A DNA stretch of 64,000 nt, from the NCBI GenBank assembly GCA_963971425.1, contig OZ020522.1, positions 6,050,168-6,114,167 of the forward strand. The letters run 5' to 3'. Origin of the DNA: Bryoerythrophyllum caledonicum. Taxonomy: Eukaryota > Streptophyta > Bryopsida > Pottiales > Pottiaceae. Shown in pieces: positions 44,743 to 57,729 of the stretch. Under the pieces are notes generated by a model. It made no database searches. It saw nothing but the letters and a program-made list of their open reading frames with translations, and had not been told where the DNA came from. Both the position numbers and the translations under genes were made by a program. Position 1 is the stretch's first letter; the number at the start of each line of letters is the position of its first letter.

Positions 44743-47277
44743 TGTAAGGCCAAAAATAGACCCCCTAAGAGAATCAATTTTTAAACCTACAAGGTCCTAA
44801 TGTTACCCACTTAACATTCCTGATGCTTATCTGTATATTCTAATTTACTGGGGCTGGATCCTTGGTTATGTCTATTTATATATTTAGATTTTAATAATAC
44901 TATTATTTTAACCCAGTCATGTGGACTCGATTGACCCTTCCTTGGAACTTAAACACTTAACTCCGGATAAATTAATTAGGTATAGGTAATTATTTACTTA
45001 TTTGTTATCTAATCGTTACGGTTATTGATTATCATGATTATTACTATTATTTTTATTTATATATATATATTTTTTTATTTTATTTTTATTTATTTTATTT
45101 TATTTTATTTTTTGGTTAATTTTTCGAGTTTAGGTCGGCTGATCAGGCCTGATCCAGATCCCGTTTTGTGGCAGCAACTTCAACAGCACTTATCTCTTGA
45201 CTCGAGACTCCGAATCCAAAAAAAATTCCTCTCACAGTGATCAGCAACTCATTTCCAACTTGAATGAACCATTTAAAACCGAATTCAGCAGGCCGAGGAC
45301 ATAGAAACCACCATCACAAGCAATTTCCATGCACCAACGATCTCAACACATCATTATGAACCAAGACGAACTTATGCATACAGGACGGAGTCAATGGGCT
45401 GCGAACTGGTTCAGTTCTGAAGGAACTTGTGGCCAAATACCTAATTCTGGCAAAAATTCGCCAGCGCTTCCGCATGAGATTCGGCCACCGGAATTTTAAC
45501 ACCTGTTCCTCGCAGCTCTCCAGCACCTTCTCTCCAGCTAGCACCGCGCGCGCCGGCTCTTGATCTCTCGCACAACAGCTCCAGCTCCCCAGACCTCGCG
45601 TGCAGCTCCACGACAACCGAGTGACGACCTCCAGCAATTCGCACCAGACTCACATTCACACGCCACCTCCTACTTCGCGCACGCAGGTGCGTACCCTCCG
45701 CGGCACTCCATCACCGAATTTCAGTTCACCAGCTCACCCTTCACAGATCGCGCGCACAGATGCGCACCACCAAAACAGAGTCTTCCAAGAGAAAACAGCT
45801 CCCCGCTCGCAGGAGCTTCTCGCTCACCCACGCCGATCCACCTCCTCGCGCAGGTACACCCTCCAGCTCGCGCAGGAGCCTCTCACACCGGAGCGCTTCA
45901 GCTTCCAGAAAAAAAACGAAGAGCGAGACCTCGCGCGCACACACGCCGATCCACCTCCTCGCGCAGGTACACCCTCCAGCTCGCGCAGGAGCCTCTCACA
46001 CCGGAGCGCTTCAGCTTCCAGAAAAAAAACGAAGAGCGAGACCTCGCGCGCACACACGCCGATCCGGCTCCAGGAGCGCTCGCACCCACCAACACGGAGA
46101 CACCTCCTCGCGCGCAGCCGGTGCGCTCACCACCAAAACCGGAAGAGCCTCTCCTCCAGCTCGCAGGAGCTTCCTCCAGCTCGCGTAGGAGCCTCTTCTC
46201 CCAAAAAAAAAAAAACGCAGAGAGGCCAACTCTCCCTCGCGCCCAGGGCGCACACCCACCAACCACAAAAAAAAAAACAAACCCAACCCAAAAAAACGAG
46301 AGCTCCAGCCCTCCCTCTTGCTCGCAGGAACTCCTCCTCGCTCCCCAAAAAACGGCCCCCGGAAATCCAGAGAACTCCAGCTCTCTCGCCAGCGACTCAG
46401 CCTGGCTGGTTCTCCTTTCTCCCTTTTTTTTTCTTTTTCTTTTGGTCTTTCTCGTTTTTCTTCCCCGACAAGACTGGCTTAGTTTAAATGAGGCAGCCCA
46501 TGACCTCTCACAGAAGTGCGGGATTGGCTACTTACAGCCGTTTTTGCATGTTTTTAGTTTATTACTAGCATTAACTCGCCGCTTTGCTCCTGACAAGCCT
46601 CCCTAAAATTAATTCCATGGTGGCAAGAATTGTCATGTGGCATGTGCATGGGGAAGCACGCCCAACCACCTTCTTTTCTTTTCTTCCTCTTTTTTTTTCT
46701 TTTCCTTTTGATCTTTTAAAGACTATTACCCTAGATCTACTACTATCTACTGATGATTTGCAATTTACTTATAACTTAAAAAACTAACCACACAGCTGGA
46801 CTCCCAGCACCCTAATTAGTCTACCTAAATTTCCCTAGCATTTTTGGAGTTCAATAAGTATTTTTCCCGAACGGTCAACCGCCGATCCACTAGTCAAACC
46901 CTAGAAATAAATAGCAATTCAACTCGGAAAATTCTAGAAATTTTACCACTACTTCTACCTGCTAGGAGACACTCTCTCAATTTTTTCCATAATTTTTGTC
47001 CCATTTCTCAATTTTTAGTCATTTTCCAAGGACCTTTCTTTCCCTTTTTTATCTTTCTCTTCATTCCCACTCCACTTCCACTACACTTTCAAGCATATTA
47101 GTAGGGAGGAGGAAAAAATAGGGAACTTAGTGTCCCATCATGGCACTAGGCCTATTAATCTAGGACTTTGACTCTAATAGGTGGATTGACTACTACTTTA
47201 ACTAAAATTGGGTCAATACTATCAAAAACTCGAAAAAACAAAGAAAAAAGAGTGAGGGCCCACTTTGGCCACTCACA
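44743..47277 (-). repeat. 3' LTR (left) of the Ty3/gypsy element
   Basis: 2535 bp, starts TGTAAGGCC and ends CACTCACA in plus-strand reading. Contains a Pro/Ser/Arg-coding C-rich low-complexity stretch and two tandem 113-bp units (45831-45943, 45944-46056). The open frames here are compositional and not genes. Confidence 0.95.
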
Positions 47278-47912
47278 CATGGCGACCATCTGGGCCGACT
47301 CGTGAGAGGAGAGTGGACCTAGACCTCTTGCTCACTACGGCACACGGTAATGAGAAAAAATAAAGAGATGTAGAAAGACAATTATGGAATTTGGAAGAAA
47401 ACTAGGAAGTTAGACATAAGTGATGGGATTGAAGAAAAGCTAGGAAATTTCAATAGAGAAGGGGGAAAAAATGAGAGAAAAATAGGGAAAATAGAGACGG
47501 CATTCGACTAGAAAGAATTGAAAGATTAGCAGAATGGATGCACGTCCCAATTTTTGAGTTAAACCCATTCGCCCTGGACGGACCCAGGTTGAATCTACAG
47601 CCAAAAAAGATTTCAAAACCGCCTTCCGCCTTCATCGGAGTGAACTTGGACTACAGAGAGATAGAAGTTCCAATCTCTTTGGAAGGTAAGGGAAGCAAGG
47701 AGAAAAATATATTTTTGATAGTAATTTGGGAGAAAAGAAAACACTTGTCTCTAGTGTAGTGATGAGACTAGTATGGTTGACCCATGGAGAAGACATGATC
47801 GGCTGCAACTAGTGGTCAAAAGGCACTAGTTGAATCAGAAGGGTCATGTCCTTCCCGTTGTGAGGCCAATTGTCACGAAGTGAGGTGGGCTAGTGATAAT
47901 GAATCCACTCTA
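47278..47912 (-). other. 3' untranslated region of the Ty3/gypsy element
   Basis: Between the polyprotein stop and the 3' LTR. On the element's coding strand the bases directly before the LTR (CCCAGATGGTCGCCATG) are not purine-rich, so the expected polypurine tract is not in the usual place. Confidence 0.5.
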
Positions 47913-50900
47913 TCATGTCCGGTATTCCTTGCAACGACTCCCAGCCGTGCGTGTTGGAAATGATTCACCATTCAGGGTTTCGAGTTGGACCGAGTTGTTG
48001 GGAAATACCTTGGTAACGAGATAGGGGCCCAACCACAACGCATCAAACTTCCCAGGGAATTCTAGCCTTCTCGCATCTTGAAGCAAAACCAACATCCCTG
48101 GCAACAATGTCCGCTTCTTGTGGCGTTTATCAAACGCAATTTTTCGGCGCCTCTGGACAACCTCAATGTGTTGTGCGCTCAGTCTACGATCCTCATCCAA
48201 TTTCTCCAACCGTTCCAATCGATGGATCAAAGACTGTTTGGTGGTCAATCGAGTGTCTATCGCTATTCGAAGTGATGGCACTTCAAACTCTATGGGAAGT
48301 ACAGCCTCTACACCATAGACTAATGAAAACGGAGTGGCTTGGGTGGTCACCTTGTACGTTGTTCGGTAAGCCCACAACGCAGCGGGGAGTTTAACATCCC
48401 AATCTCTCTTCGAGTCTACGACCGTTTTCCTCAGGATCGTGGCCAAGGTTTGATTGACCCTCTCAGTGTGCCCGTTTGTCTGAGGGTGATAGGATGTAGT
48501 TTTACGGTGGTCAATTTGGAACCGATCGGTCAAGTCCTCAAACACCTCATTGAGGAAATGTTTGCCTCGATCACTAATGAGGATTTTAGGGCATCCAAAC
48601 CGGGTTATCACTTGCTCAAACAAAAACGTAGCAGCACTCTTGGCATCATTTGATTTTACCGCTTTGGCTTCTGCCCATTTGGTGAGATACTCTGTCGCTA
48701 CCACTATGTGCTTCATCCCTCTACTCGAATGGGGATGAATCTCTCCGATGTAATCTACTCCCCACTTCTCGAATGGAACGAGGGGAAGAGAGACATGAAG
48801 TGGCAACTCTATGCGTAGGTCGTTTCTAGCATAACGTTGACAAGCATCGCAACGTCGAGCGTAATCGTGCCCCCCGCATGCACTATCATGACAAGAAGCC
48901 AAAATAGTCGGAATCTCCGTGGATTCTACACACCTCCGCAAAATGCCATCAATGCCTCGGCGATAGAGACGGCCACCTACAAGGGCGAAGTGGCGGCTAT
49001 TAATGCGCACCTTCCGACGATCGTTTTTCCCTAAGTTGTCCGGCATTTGTTGGGTTTTGAGGAACTCCGCAATGTTTTGGTACCAGAGAGGAGAAGAAGA
49101 GACCAGGAAGAGGTTCTCATCCACCAAGCTATCATCGATGGGCGTGGTAATTGGATCTCCAGATAGTCTAGATAGGTGATCCGCTTGTAAGTGTTTCCTA
49201 CCCGGTTTGTATTGCACGGTATGATCAAACTCCTCCAAGAGGAGTACCCATCGAGCAATCCTACCGCTAAGGTCGGCTTTGTTCACCAAGTATTTGATGG
49301 CCATGTGGTCTACGAAGAAGACCACTCGATTTAGCTATAGATAGTGGCGAAATTTCTTCAAAGAGAACACCATGGCTAGACATTCTCGTTCCGTGGTGGT
49401 GTAATTTTTTTCTGCCGGGTTTAACTGGCGGCTAGCAAAGGCCACGGGGTAGTCCTTCTTCGTCTCTGTAGTTGGTTGGCATAATGCACTCCCTACCGCT
49501 ATAGAGGAGGCATCGCAATAAACATGGAAGGGCAAGTTCCAGTTTGGAGGTTTTAAGACTGGAAAGGTGCTAAGCTTGGTCTTAAGGATATCAAATGCCC
49601 CTTGGCACTCTGGAGTCCATTCAAACTTTATCGCCTTTTGTTGCAATCGATTAATGGGTAATGAAATTGTCGCATAGTCGGGAATTAATTCCCGATACCA
49701 TCCCATGTGACCAAGAGTCCTTTGGACTCCTTTAACATCTGTGGGTGGAGGCAGTTCAACTATCACTTTGACCTTCTCCGGATCTGGTTCCCTACCATGT
49801 TTGGAGACCACATAACCCAACAAGACACCCCTCTCAACGGCTAAAAAGATCTTGTCTGGATTAAGGGCGATGCCCGTCCTCCTACACCGCTCGAAGCTTC
49901 CTCGAACACATGCCACATGTTCCTCAATTGATGATTGGGTACTAAAATCATCTATAAACACTGTCATAGATGTGTGTAGGAGATCAGAGAAGGCATGGGT
50001 CATAGCCCGCTGGAAGGCGGATGGTGCATTACACAATCCAAATGGCATGACTACATAGATAAAGGTGCCCCAAGGAGTGGTAAAGGCTGTTTTGTGGTAG
50101 TCATCGGGGTGTATGGATATTTGATTATAACCAGAATAACCATCCATGAAGGTGTAAAGTTCATGACCAGCCACTTCTTCCAAAATGGTGTTAATGAAAG
50201 GAAGAGGGAAGTGGTCCTTTTGCGTGGCTTGGTTAAGTTTGCGATAGTCTATGCAAACTCTCAACTTTCCGTTTTTTTTCTTGACTATCACCATGGGGGA
50301 AACCCAGTCGGTAATCTCTACTGGGCGGATAAATCCAGCCTGAAGGAGTTTCTCCAATTCCGCCTTAACTATAAGTTGGAGTTGTGGATTCATTCGGCGC
50401 TCTTTCTGGCGAATGGCCACTGAGCCTGGAATTAAGGGAATTCGATGTTGCACCACTTCTGGAGGGATGCCTTTGAGTTCTCTATAAGACCATGCGAACA
50501 CATCGCGATACTCCATGACTAGGGCTCTAAATGGCTCTAATCCTTCCCTTGTGAGTTGGCTCCCAACCTTTATCATTCGCGGCCCTTCTCCCTCAAACGA
50601 TACATCTATCTCTTGCCAATCTTTTGGACTCGCATGAGGTTGTTCCGTTGGTCCCTTGTACCAGTCATGGGGGATTGGTGGATAGATGGATAGATCACTT
50701 CCCACTTGTATTCCTGATGAAGTGGATTTGAAGTGCAACGGAGAAATGAGGGCTTCTTCATCCAAGATAGGATCTACATTGGACAATTGTGTGCCATCTA
50801 AGGTGACACCACAAACATCCTCGTAACGTAGGTCATCTACGAGAATGGCTAAGTCAATGTCCTTGAGAGGATCACCACTAAGTTCTTCCATGAAAAACGT

Positions 50901-53810
50901 ATCCATGGATCGGTCAGACTCAGTGTGCGGGTGCTCAGCCAACCAAGTAGAGAATTCTCCATCATCCTCCCATTCGTATAGGCTAGGCCCCAAGCAACTC
51001 AATGAAGGAGTGGTGGTTTTTGTTACCTCTGGAAGCGCGAACTTGACCCCCTTGATTGTCTTTCTAGCTCCGCGTGGCACGTGGTTTTCATCCTCTGAGG
51101 ATGAGCTAGAAGATCCCAAGGTCTTAGGGAAGCTAGGTTGAATATAAACCTTGGTTAGATTCGACCCGACACCATAGGTGATGTGAGGTTTTTCACCACT
51201 CCAATCTACCTTAGCGTTGGCTGCCCTCAACCACGGTCTCCCTAGAAGTAAGGGAAATGAGTTTTTGTTTGAGTGCATTCGAAGCACTTGGAAGGTGACC
51301 GTGTAGTCCTCCCCTCCTGTATTCACCTTGCACCCAGAAATTTGGCCTATTGGTGCTTCTGGAATCTGGTTGGCCATGTTGATCACATAAGGTGAGGGCT
51401 CTGTGATATCTAGCCCTAACTTTTCCATGGTGTGAAGAAGCATGATGTTTACACCACTACCACCATCTACCAACACCTTGGGCAACACCTTATCCACGAT
51501 AGTGGCTTCAATTTCTACCGCACGAACCTCAAATGCCATTTTGGAAGGCTTTTTAGAAGAGCTCACTCTAGCAGCTAGATTGGGCTTGACCTTTACCCTC
51601 TTGGCTAGTGGAATCCTCTTCTTTAACTCTTTCCGTACCAAGGGAGCCAAGTGGATGAGTTGGACAATAGTAATGTTGGCGTTCAACCTATTCAAGTCCT
51701 CCCAAAGATCATACGGTCTAAACGTGGAGGTGGATGAAGGGTCTTCAATCCCCATTTCTTGAATGGGAATTGTTGGACCCTCCCAGGTTGGCTCGGGTGT
51801 GTGGGGATTCTGGGGTTTTTCACCTCCTTCAGAAGGGGTGGAATCTAACATCAACGGATTCACCGGAGGCATCTTCTGGTTGGCCTCCCTTGTGGACTTC
51901 AAGGCTTTATGAACTACATCATTAAGTTCTGATAAGTGTGGTGAATCCTCGAAGTTACCCTCTGATTCCTGAGCTACGAAGGGTTGGTTGGCCTTTTGGG
52001 CTCGTGTCAATACCGCATTTACGGGAAGTGAAAGGTGAGCTACTTGATGTGGAATGACAGGTTCATGCGATACAAAATGGGATTGAGAAGAGGTAGAACT
52101 TTGAGGAGCTCCTTGAGACCCGAGTTCTGTCAATGTGACGGTGGTAGAGGGAGATGAAGAAGAAGGAGATGCAAATCGGGCATCTTGGATAGGCGCCTGG
52201 TTTTGGCCAAAAGGCACAAAACCTTGTTGGGTTTGCAAGCCCTGAGGAGGTTGGTGGTTTTGACGATGATTATTGTAATCATAGTACATGTTGGGAGGAT
52301 GGAGACTATTGTCATTCAAAGGGTTTTGAGCCCCTCTCTGGTTATCCATGGCTTGTTGTGGAAAATTCCCTCTCATTGGCCTCATAGGAATGACTTTGTC
52401 CCTCTCCCTACATCTAATTGTGGGATGATTACCACCGCAATTCCCACACACTACCCCATTCTCCAACCAACAACTCCCAGGTGGATGTCTTCTTCCACAA
52501 GACTGACAGATCTCCCATCGAGGTTGGGACCTCGGACCTTGACCACGATTAAGTTGTTGATTCCGGTGTGGGGGTTGATAGACGTTTGAATGGTGTGGGA
52601 AGGTGGTACAAAACTGCATGGTGTGACCATTCTCGCCGCATGAAGTGCACCACATACCAGAAGAATGTCTACCTGACTCTATCTGAGGAGGTGGGACATT
52701 AGGGTTCTGGTTCCTGAGTAGAAGAGCCATCTGATCTGTCATTGCCCTCAATTGTTGTTGGAGTTGGTCTTGGAACCCTTGCTGAGCGTCGTGGATCTCC
52801 TTCTTCATCTCGTGACGCCAAGTGGGTCCATATGTAAGAGCGGGTAGAGGAACGGGGGGCCTGACATTAAGAGGAATGGTATTCACCACAGGTGGAGAAT
52901 ACACTGTTGGGCCAGGTGGAGGTTCAACTGAGTCTGACTTCTCCCGGGCATGGATGGGAATAAAGCTAGGAATGCTCTCATTCTCCTTCCTCCATAGTTT
53001 CTCGTGTTCTGTTGCCACCGCTGCCACGGTCCTAGCTGCCTCCTTAGCTTCCTCTAAGGTGGTGGGCCTTGTCTGGAGGATTTCCCGTATCGTTTTCTCT
53101 AGATAAAACCCTTGAAGGAAAAAGTGTCTCAAGGTATCATCCGTGAGCAAATCACCCACGAACCGGGTGACAACTTGTTCAAACCTACGGATGTAGGATG
53201 AAATATCCTCATCCTTCCCTTGTCTAAAGCTTGCCAAGGCCGTCAAGGCTGCACTCTGGCCTACTTCGGGTCTGTATTGTTCCAAGAATGACCTCATGAG
53301 GCCATCCCAATCACGAAAGGTGGATGCCGCATGATTGCGGTACCATTCGTAAGCCGATTCCTTGAGTGTGGTTGGAAACCACACCAAGTAGTAACGGTTG
53401 TCGGTTATCAAACACGTAGTCAATAACTCTATAAACCGCTCCACATGCATCGAGGGATCCTCATCCCTAGTTCCCTTGAAACTAGGAAGATTTGGGGGCA
53501 TAGGGGCAGCTTGAAGCCCTTCAGGAACTACAATAGGCAAACCCCTTGGTTGAACCAAGGGGTTTAGGGGTGGGTTGACAATTGGATCTTCCATGTCACC
53601 AGGACTAGGAAGAGGGGAAGAGTGAGGAGAAGAGGAAGACCTAAAGCTTGATTCCTCAACGGTTGTACGGTCTTTTGGGCCTCCCAAGTTGGTTCTTGTA
53701 CTAGGACCTCCTTCTAATGTCTCAGGATTGGGAAATGAAGTTGGAGTAGTAGAAATTAGGGGAAGGGGAAGCGGTCTATAACATCTTCCAGATCGAGTCA
53801 CAGGGCTCAT
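47913..53810 (-). pseudogene. Ty3/gypsy gag-pol polyprotein, one in-frame stop and an integrase deletion
   Basis: ATG at 53810 (minus), ~1965 codons to 47913. Gag core around residues 100-290, zinc knuckles near 390-450 (CTSCGENGHTMQFC and two shorter Cys clusters), protease near residue 780 (VLVDGGSGVN), RT with KKKNGKLRVCIDYRKLN and catalytic FIDDFS near 1287, RNase H with VYCDASS and NYTTTERECLAMV. TAG at 49335-49337 (residue ~1492) lies between HYL and LNR inside the RNase H/connection region; the same frame continues. Integrase follows: HHCC zinc region, then catalytic GVDYIGE, LISDRGKHF and HPQTNGHTERVNQ. In the zinc region CGGH is followed at once by DYARRCDACQ; some 20-25 residues usual in the family are absent. 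So this copy is probably not autonomous despite its youth. Confidence 0.9.
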
Positions 53811-54842
53811 CTAACGATTAAGTTGCCGTTCTTAGTTTTCTAGACCTATGTGAAGACATTTCGTAAACACCAATAATTGACTTAAAATGATTCCAAGTTT
53901 CTCCCAAACTCCCCCATGCTGGGAAGTAAACAAAACAGAAGGTTACATGTGGGGCTAACCTCCGGACGAGGTACACCCACTATGCCCCATACGATACAGA
54001 CTCTTAGTTGGGCTGACCACCTACCTGGAGGTTTCTCCTTGGTATCAAGGTATCCCCAATTTCTCTCCAAGGGATGGCATCACCAACTTAAGAGAAACGA
54101 CACCAACATGTACAAAAAATCCTTCATTGGTTCATCATAATTCATTCATTAAGAAGGGAAGAACGTACCTGGCTGCAATTCACATCCCATGTTCGATCCC
54201 TAGCCGAACCTAAGTGTCTAGTGTAGGGTTTGGTGTAGTGAGGAAGGTTTGTATACTCACCTTATGCCGCGCTCCTTCCTCACGACCCCTTCAACATGCA
54301 TATCATTCCATGTATGCAACATTCATCCCATTCAACAACCAAGGCTATTGAAAGTATGCAAGTTGCTCTTACCTTGGTGGTAGATCGAGTTCGGGGGGGA
54401 AGGGAAGGGCGCCCTTGTCCCATGCCCGGGCACATGCACCTTCCCTCTTTGGCTTAGAAGCTCACTGATTACTTTCAAGCAATCGTGGGAGGGCCTCAAC
54501 CTTTCACCCCTAAGCCCCCTTACTCAACCAAAGCACAAGAGTTAGAAGGTGGTCCGCCTAACACAATGTGCTTGTGTTAGGAGGTCGGGAATTCCACACA
54601 CCCTTCTAACTCCCCACCTCCCTTGCAACTTGGACAACACACCTCATACAGGAATACACGCACTAAAATAGGTTTAACGACTTACCTCAAGCAATAGCGC
54701 ACTCCACTCCCCACATGTGCCAAAAACCACTCAACTCACGATTTGGGTCAGAATTAGACAATTCAGAACCCTAGAAAACCTAAATTTAGCAATCCAGCGG
54801 CAAGACAAACACCTTCCAAGCAACAAACCAAACAAAAAGCTC
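53811..54842 (-). other. 5' leader of the Ty3/gypsy element
   Basis: About 1 kb between the 5' LTR/primer-binding site and the gag ATG; no conserved coding sequence seen. Presumably holds the packaging signal. Confidence 0.5.
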
Positions 54843-54860
54843 CTCCCGGCGGACGCACCA
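54843..54860 (-). promoter_or_regulatory. Primer-binding site (tRNA 3' end complement)
   Basis: Two bases inside the 5' LTR, the coding strand reads TGGTGCGTCCGCCGGGAG, complementary to a tRNA 3' end finishing ...ACGCACCA. The TGG start next to the LTR is the usual primer-binding site signature. The tRNA is not identified. Confidence 0.7.
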
Positions 54861-54862
54861 AA

Positions 54863-57397
54863 TGTAAGGCCAAAAATAGACCCCCTAAGAGAATCAATTT
54901 TTAAACCTACAAGGTCCTAATGTTACCCACTTAACATTCCTGATGCTTATCTGTATATTCTAATTTACTGGGGCTGGATCCTTGGTTATGTCTATTTATA
55001 TATTTAGAGTTTAATAATACTATTATTTTAACCCAGTCATGTGGACTCGATTGACCCTTCCTTGGAACTTAAACACTTAACTCCGGATAAATTAATTAGG
55101 TATAGGTAATTATTTACTTATTTGTTATCTAATCGTTACGGTTATTGATTATCATGATTATTACTATTATTTTTATTTATATATATATATATTTTTATTT
55201 TATTTTTATTTATTTTATTTTATTTTATTTTTTGGTTAATTTTTCGAGTTTAGGTCGGCTGATCAGGCCTGATCCAGATCCCGTTTTGTGGCAGCAACTT
55301 CAACAGCACTTATCTCTTGACTTGAGACTCCGAATCCAAAAAAAATTCCTCTCACAGTGATCAGCAACTCATTTCCAACTTGAATGAACCATTTAAAACC
55401 GAATTCAGCAGGCCGAGGACATAGAAACCACCATCACAAGCAATTTCCATGCACCAACGATCTCAACACATCATTATGAACCAAGACGAACTTATGCATA
55501 CAGGACGGAGTCAATGGGCTGCGAACTGGTTCAGTTCTGAAGGAACTTGTGGCCAAATACCTAATTCTGGCAAAAATTCGCCAGCGCTTCCGCATGAGAT
55601 TCGGCCACCGGAATTTTAACACCTGTTCCTCGCAGCTCTCCAGCACCTTCTCTCCAGCTAGCACCGCGCGCGCCGGCTCTTGATCTCTCGCACAACAGCT
55701 CCAGCTCCCCAGACCTCGCGTGCAGCTCCACGACAACCGAGTGACGACCTCCAGCAATTCGCACCAGACTCACATTCACACGCCACCTCCTACTTCGCGC
55801 ACGCAGGTGCGTACCCTCCGCGGCACTCCATCACCGAATTTCAGTTCACCAGCTCACCCTTCACAGATCGCGCGCACAGATGCGCACCACCAAAACAGAG
55901 TCTTCCAAGAGAAAACAGCTCCCCGCTCGCAGGAGCTTCTCGCTCACCCACGCCGATCCACCTCCTCGCGCAGGTACACCCTCCAGCTCGCGCAGGAGCC
56001 TCTCACACCGGAGCGCTTCAGCTTCCAGAAAAAAAACGAAGAGCGAGACCTCGCGCGCACACACGCCGATCCACCTCCTCGCGCAGGTACACCCTCCAGC
56101 TCGCGCAGGAGCCTCTCACACCGGAGCGCTTCAGCTTCCAGAAAAAAAACGAAGAGCGAGACCTCGCGCGCACACACGCCGATCCGGCTCCAGGAGCGCT
56201 CGCACCCACCAACACGGAGACACCTCCTCGCGCGCAGCCGGTGCGCTCACCACCAAAACCGGAAGAGCCTCTCCTCCAGCTCGCAGGAGCTTCCTCCAGC
56301 TCGCGTAGGAGCCTCTTCTCCCAAAAAAAAAAAAACGCAGAGAGGCCAACTCTCCCTCGCGCCCAGGGCGCACACCCACCAACCACAAAAAAAAAAACAA
56401 ACCCAACCCAAAAAAACGAGAGCTCCAGCCCTCCCTCTTGCTCGCAGGAACTCCTCCTCGCTCCCCAAAAAACGGCCCCCGGAAATCCAGAGAACTCCAG
56501 CTCTCTCGCCAGCGACTCAGCCTGGCTGGTTCTCCTTTCTCCCTTTTTTTTTCTTTTTCTTTTGGTCTTTCTCGTTTTTCTTCCCCGACAAGACTGGCTT
56601 AGTTTAAATGAGGCAGCCCATGACCTCTCACAGAAGTGCAGGATTGGCTACTTACAGCCGTTTTTGCATGTTTTTAGTTTATTACTAGCATTAACTCGCC
56701 GCTTTGCTCCTGACAAGCCTCCCTAAAATTAATTCCATGGTGGCAAGAATTGTCATGTGGCATGTGCATGGGGAAGCACGCCCAACCACCTTCTTTTCTT
56801 TTCTTCCTCTTTTTTTTTCTTTTCCTTTTGATCTTTTAAAGACTATTACCCTAGATCTACTACTATCTACTGATGATTTGCAATTTACTTATAACTTAAA
56901 AAACTAACCACACAGCTGGACTCCCAGCACCCTAATTAGTCTACCTAAATTTCCCTAGCATTTTTGGAGTTCAATAAGTATTTTTCCCGAACGGTCAACC
57001 GCCGATCCACTAGTCAAACCCTAGAAATAAATAGCAATTCAACTCGGAAAATTCTAGAAATTTTACCACTACTTCTACCTGCTAGGAGACACTCTCTCAA
57101 TTTTTTCCATAATTTTTGTCCCATTTCTCAATTTTTAGTCATTTTCCAAGGACCTTTCTTTCCCTTTTTTATCTTTCTCTTCATTCCCACTCCACTTCCA
57201 CTACACTTTCAAGCATATTAGTAGGGAGGAGGAAAAAATAGGGAACTTAGTGTCCCATCATGGCACTAGGCCTATTAATCTAGGACTTTGACTCTAATAG
57301 GTGGATTGACTACTACTTTAACTAAAATTGGGTCAATACTATCAAAAACTCGAAAAAACAAAGAAAAAAGAGTGAGGGCCCACTTTGGCCACTCACA
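54863..57397 (-). repeat. 5' LTR (right) of the Ty3/gypsy element
   Basis: 2535 bp, same ends as the left LTR, offset exactly 10120. Should hold the promoter on the minus strand. Tandem 113-bp units at 55951-56063 and 56064-56176. Confidence 0.95.
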
Positions 57398-57402
57398 CTT
57401 GT

Positions 57403-57729
57403 CATAAATAATAATGACTTACTTCCATTTCAAAACAATCACCTATTTCTAACTAGCAAAGACGGCTGATACTAATCTCAGAGAATTTTATGGACAAGTA
57501 GAATTTGCAGCATGATTTAGTAATGAGAAATGGCGGCTACCTGATAAAATTAAACTACGTGCCAGGTAGCCAACAGGATTACGTTCGTTCATTGAAGTAT
57601 CGTCGAGAATGCATTCAGAACTACCTGATCTATTGGATCGCATAAATTGATGATCGTCCATGCAACATTCCTCTCATTCTAGGTTATCAAATTCCTTACG
57701 CAATTTCCATTCGCGCCCCACTATCAGTG
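57403..57729 (+). other. Presumed 5' flank of the MULE transposase gene
   Basis: MULE sequence between the retrotransposon's right target duplication and the transposase ATG; no coding sequence recognised. The insertion sits about 330 bp upstream of the start, so it may have separated the gene from its promoter. Confidence 0.45.

Larger units (their letters stand above)
44743..57397 (-). mobile_element. Ty3/gypsy LTR retrotransposon nested in the MULE
   Basis: Complete element of 12655 bp with two 2535-bp LTRs, flanked by CTTGT at 44738-44742 and 57398-57402. Coding strand is minus: gag-pol runs 53810 to 47913, so the 5' LTR is the right-hand one. Domain order gag, zinc knuckles, protease, RT, RNase H, integrase is that of Ty3/gypsy; no chromodomain is evident. 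I count four differences between the LTRs (for example 44889/55009 and 45202/55322), about 0.16%, so the insertion is very recent. Confidence 0.95.

Noticed and set aside
45560..46606. A 348-codon open frame (and overlapping ones) in each LTR.
   Set aside because: The frames follow from C-rich, stop-poor composition and a tandem repeat; several frames are open at once and the translation is low complexity. Not a gene.
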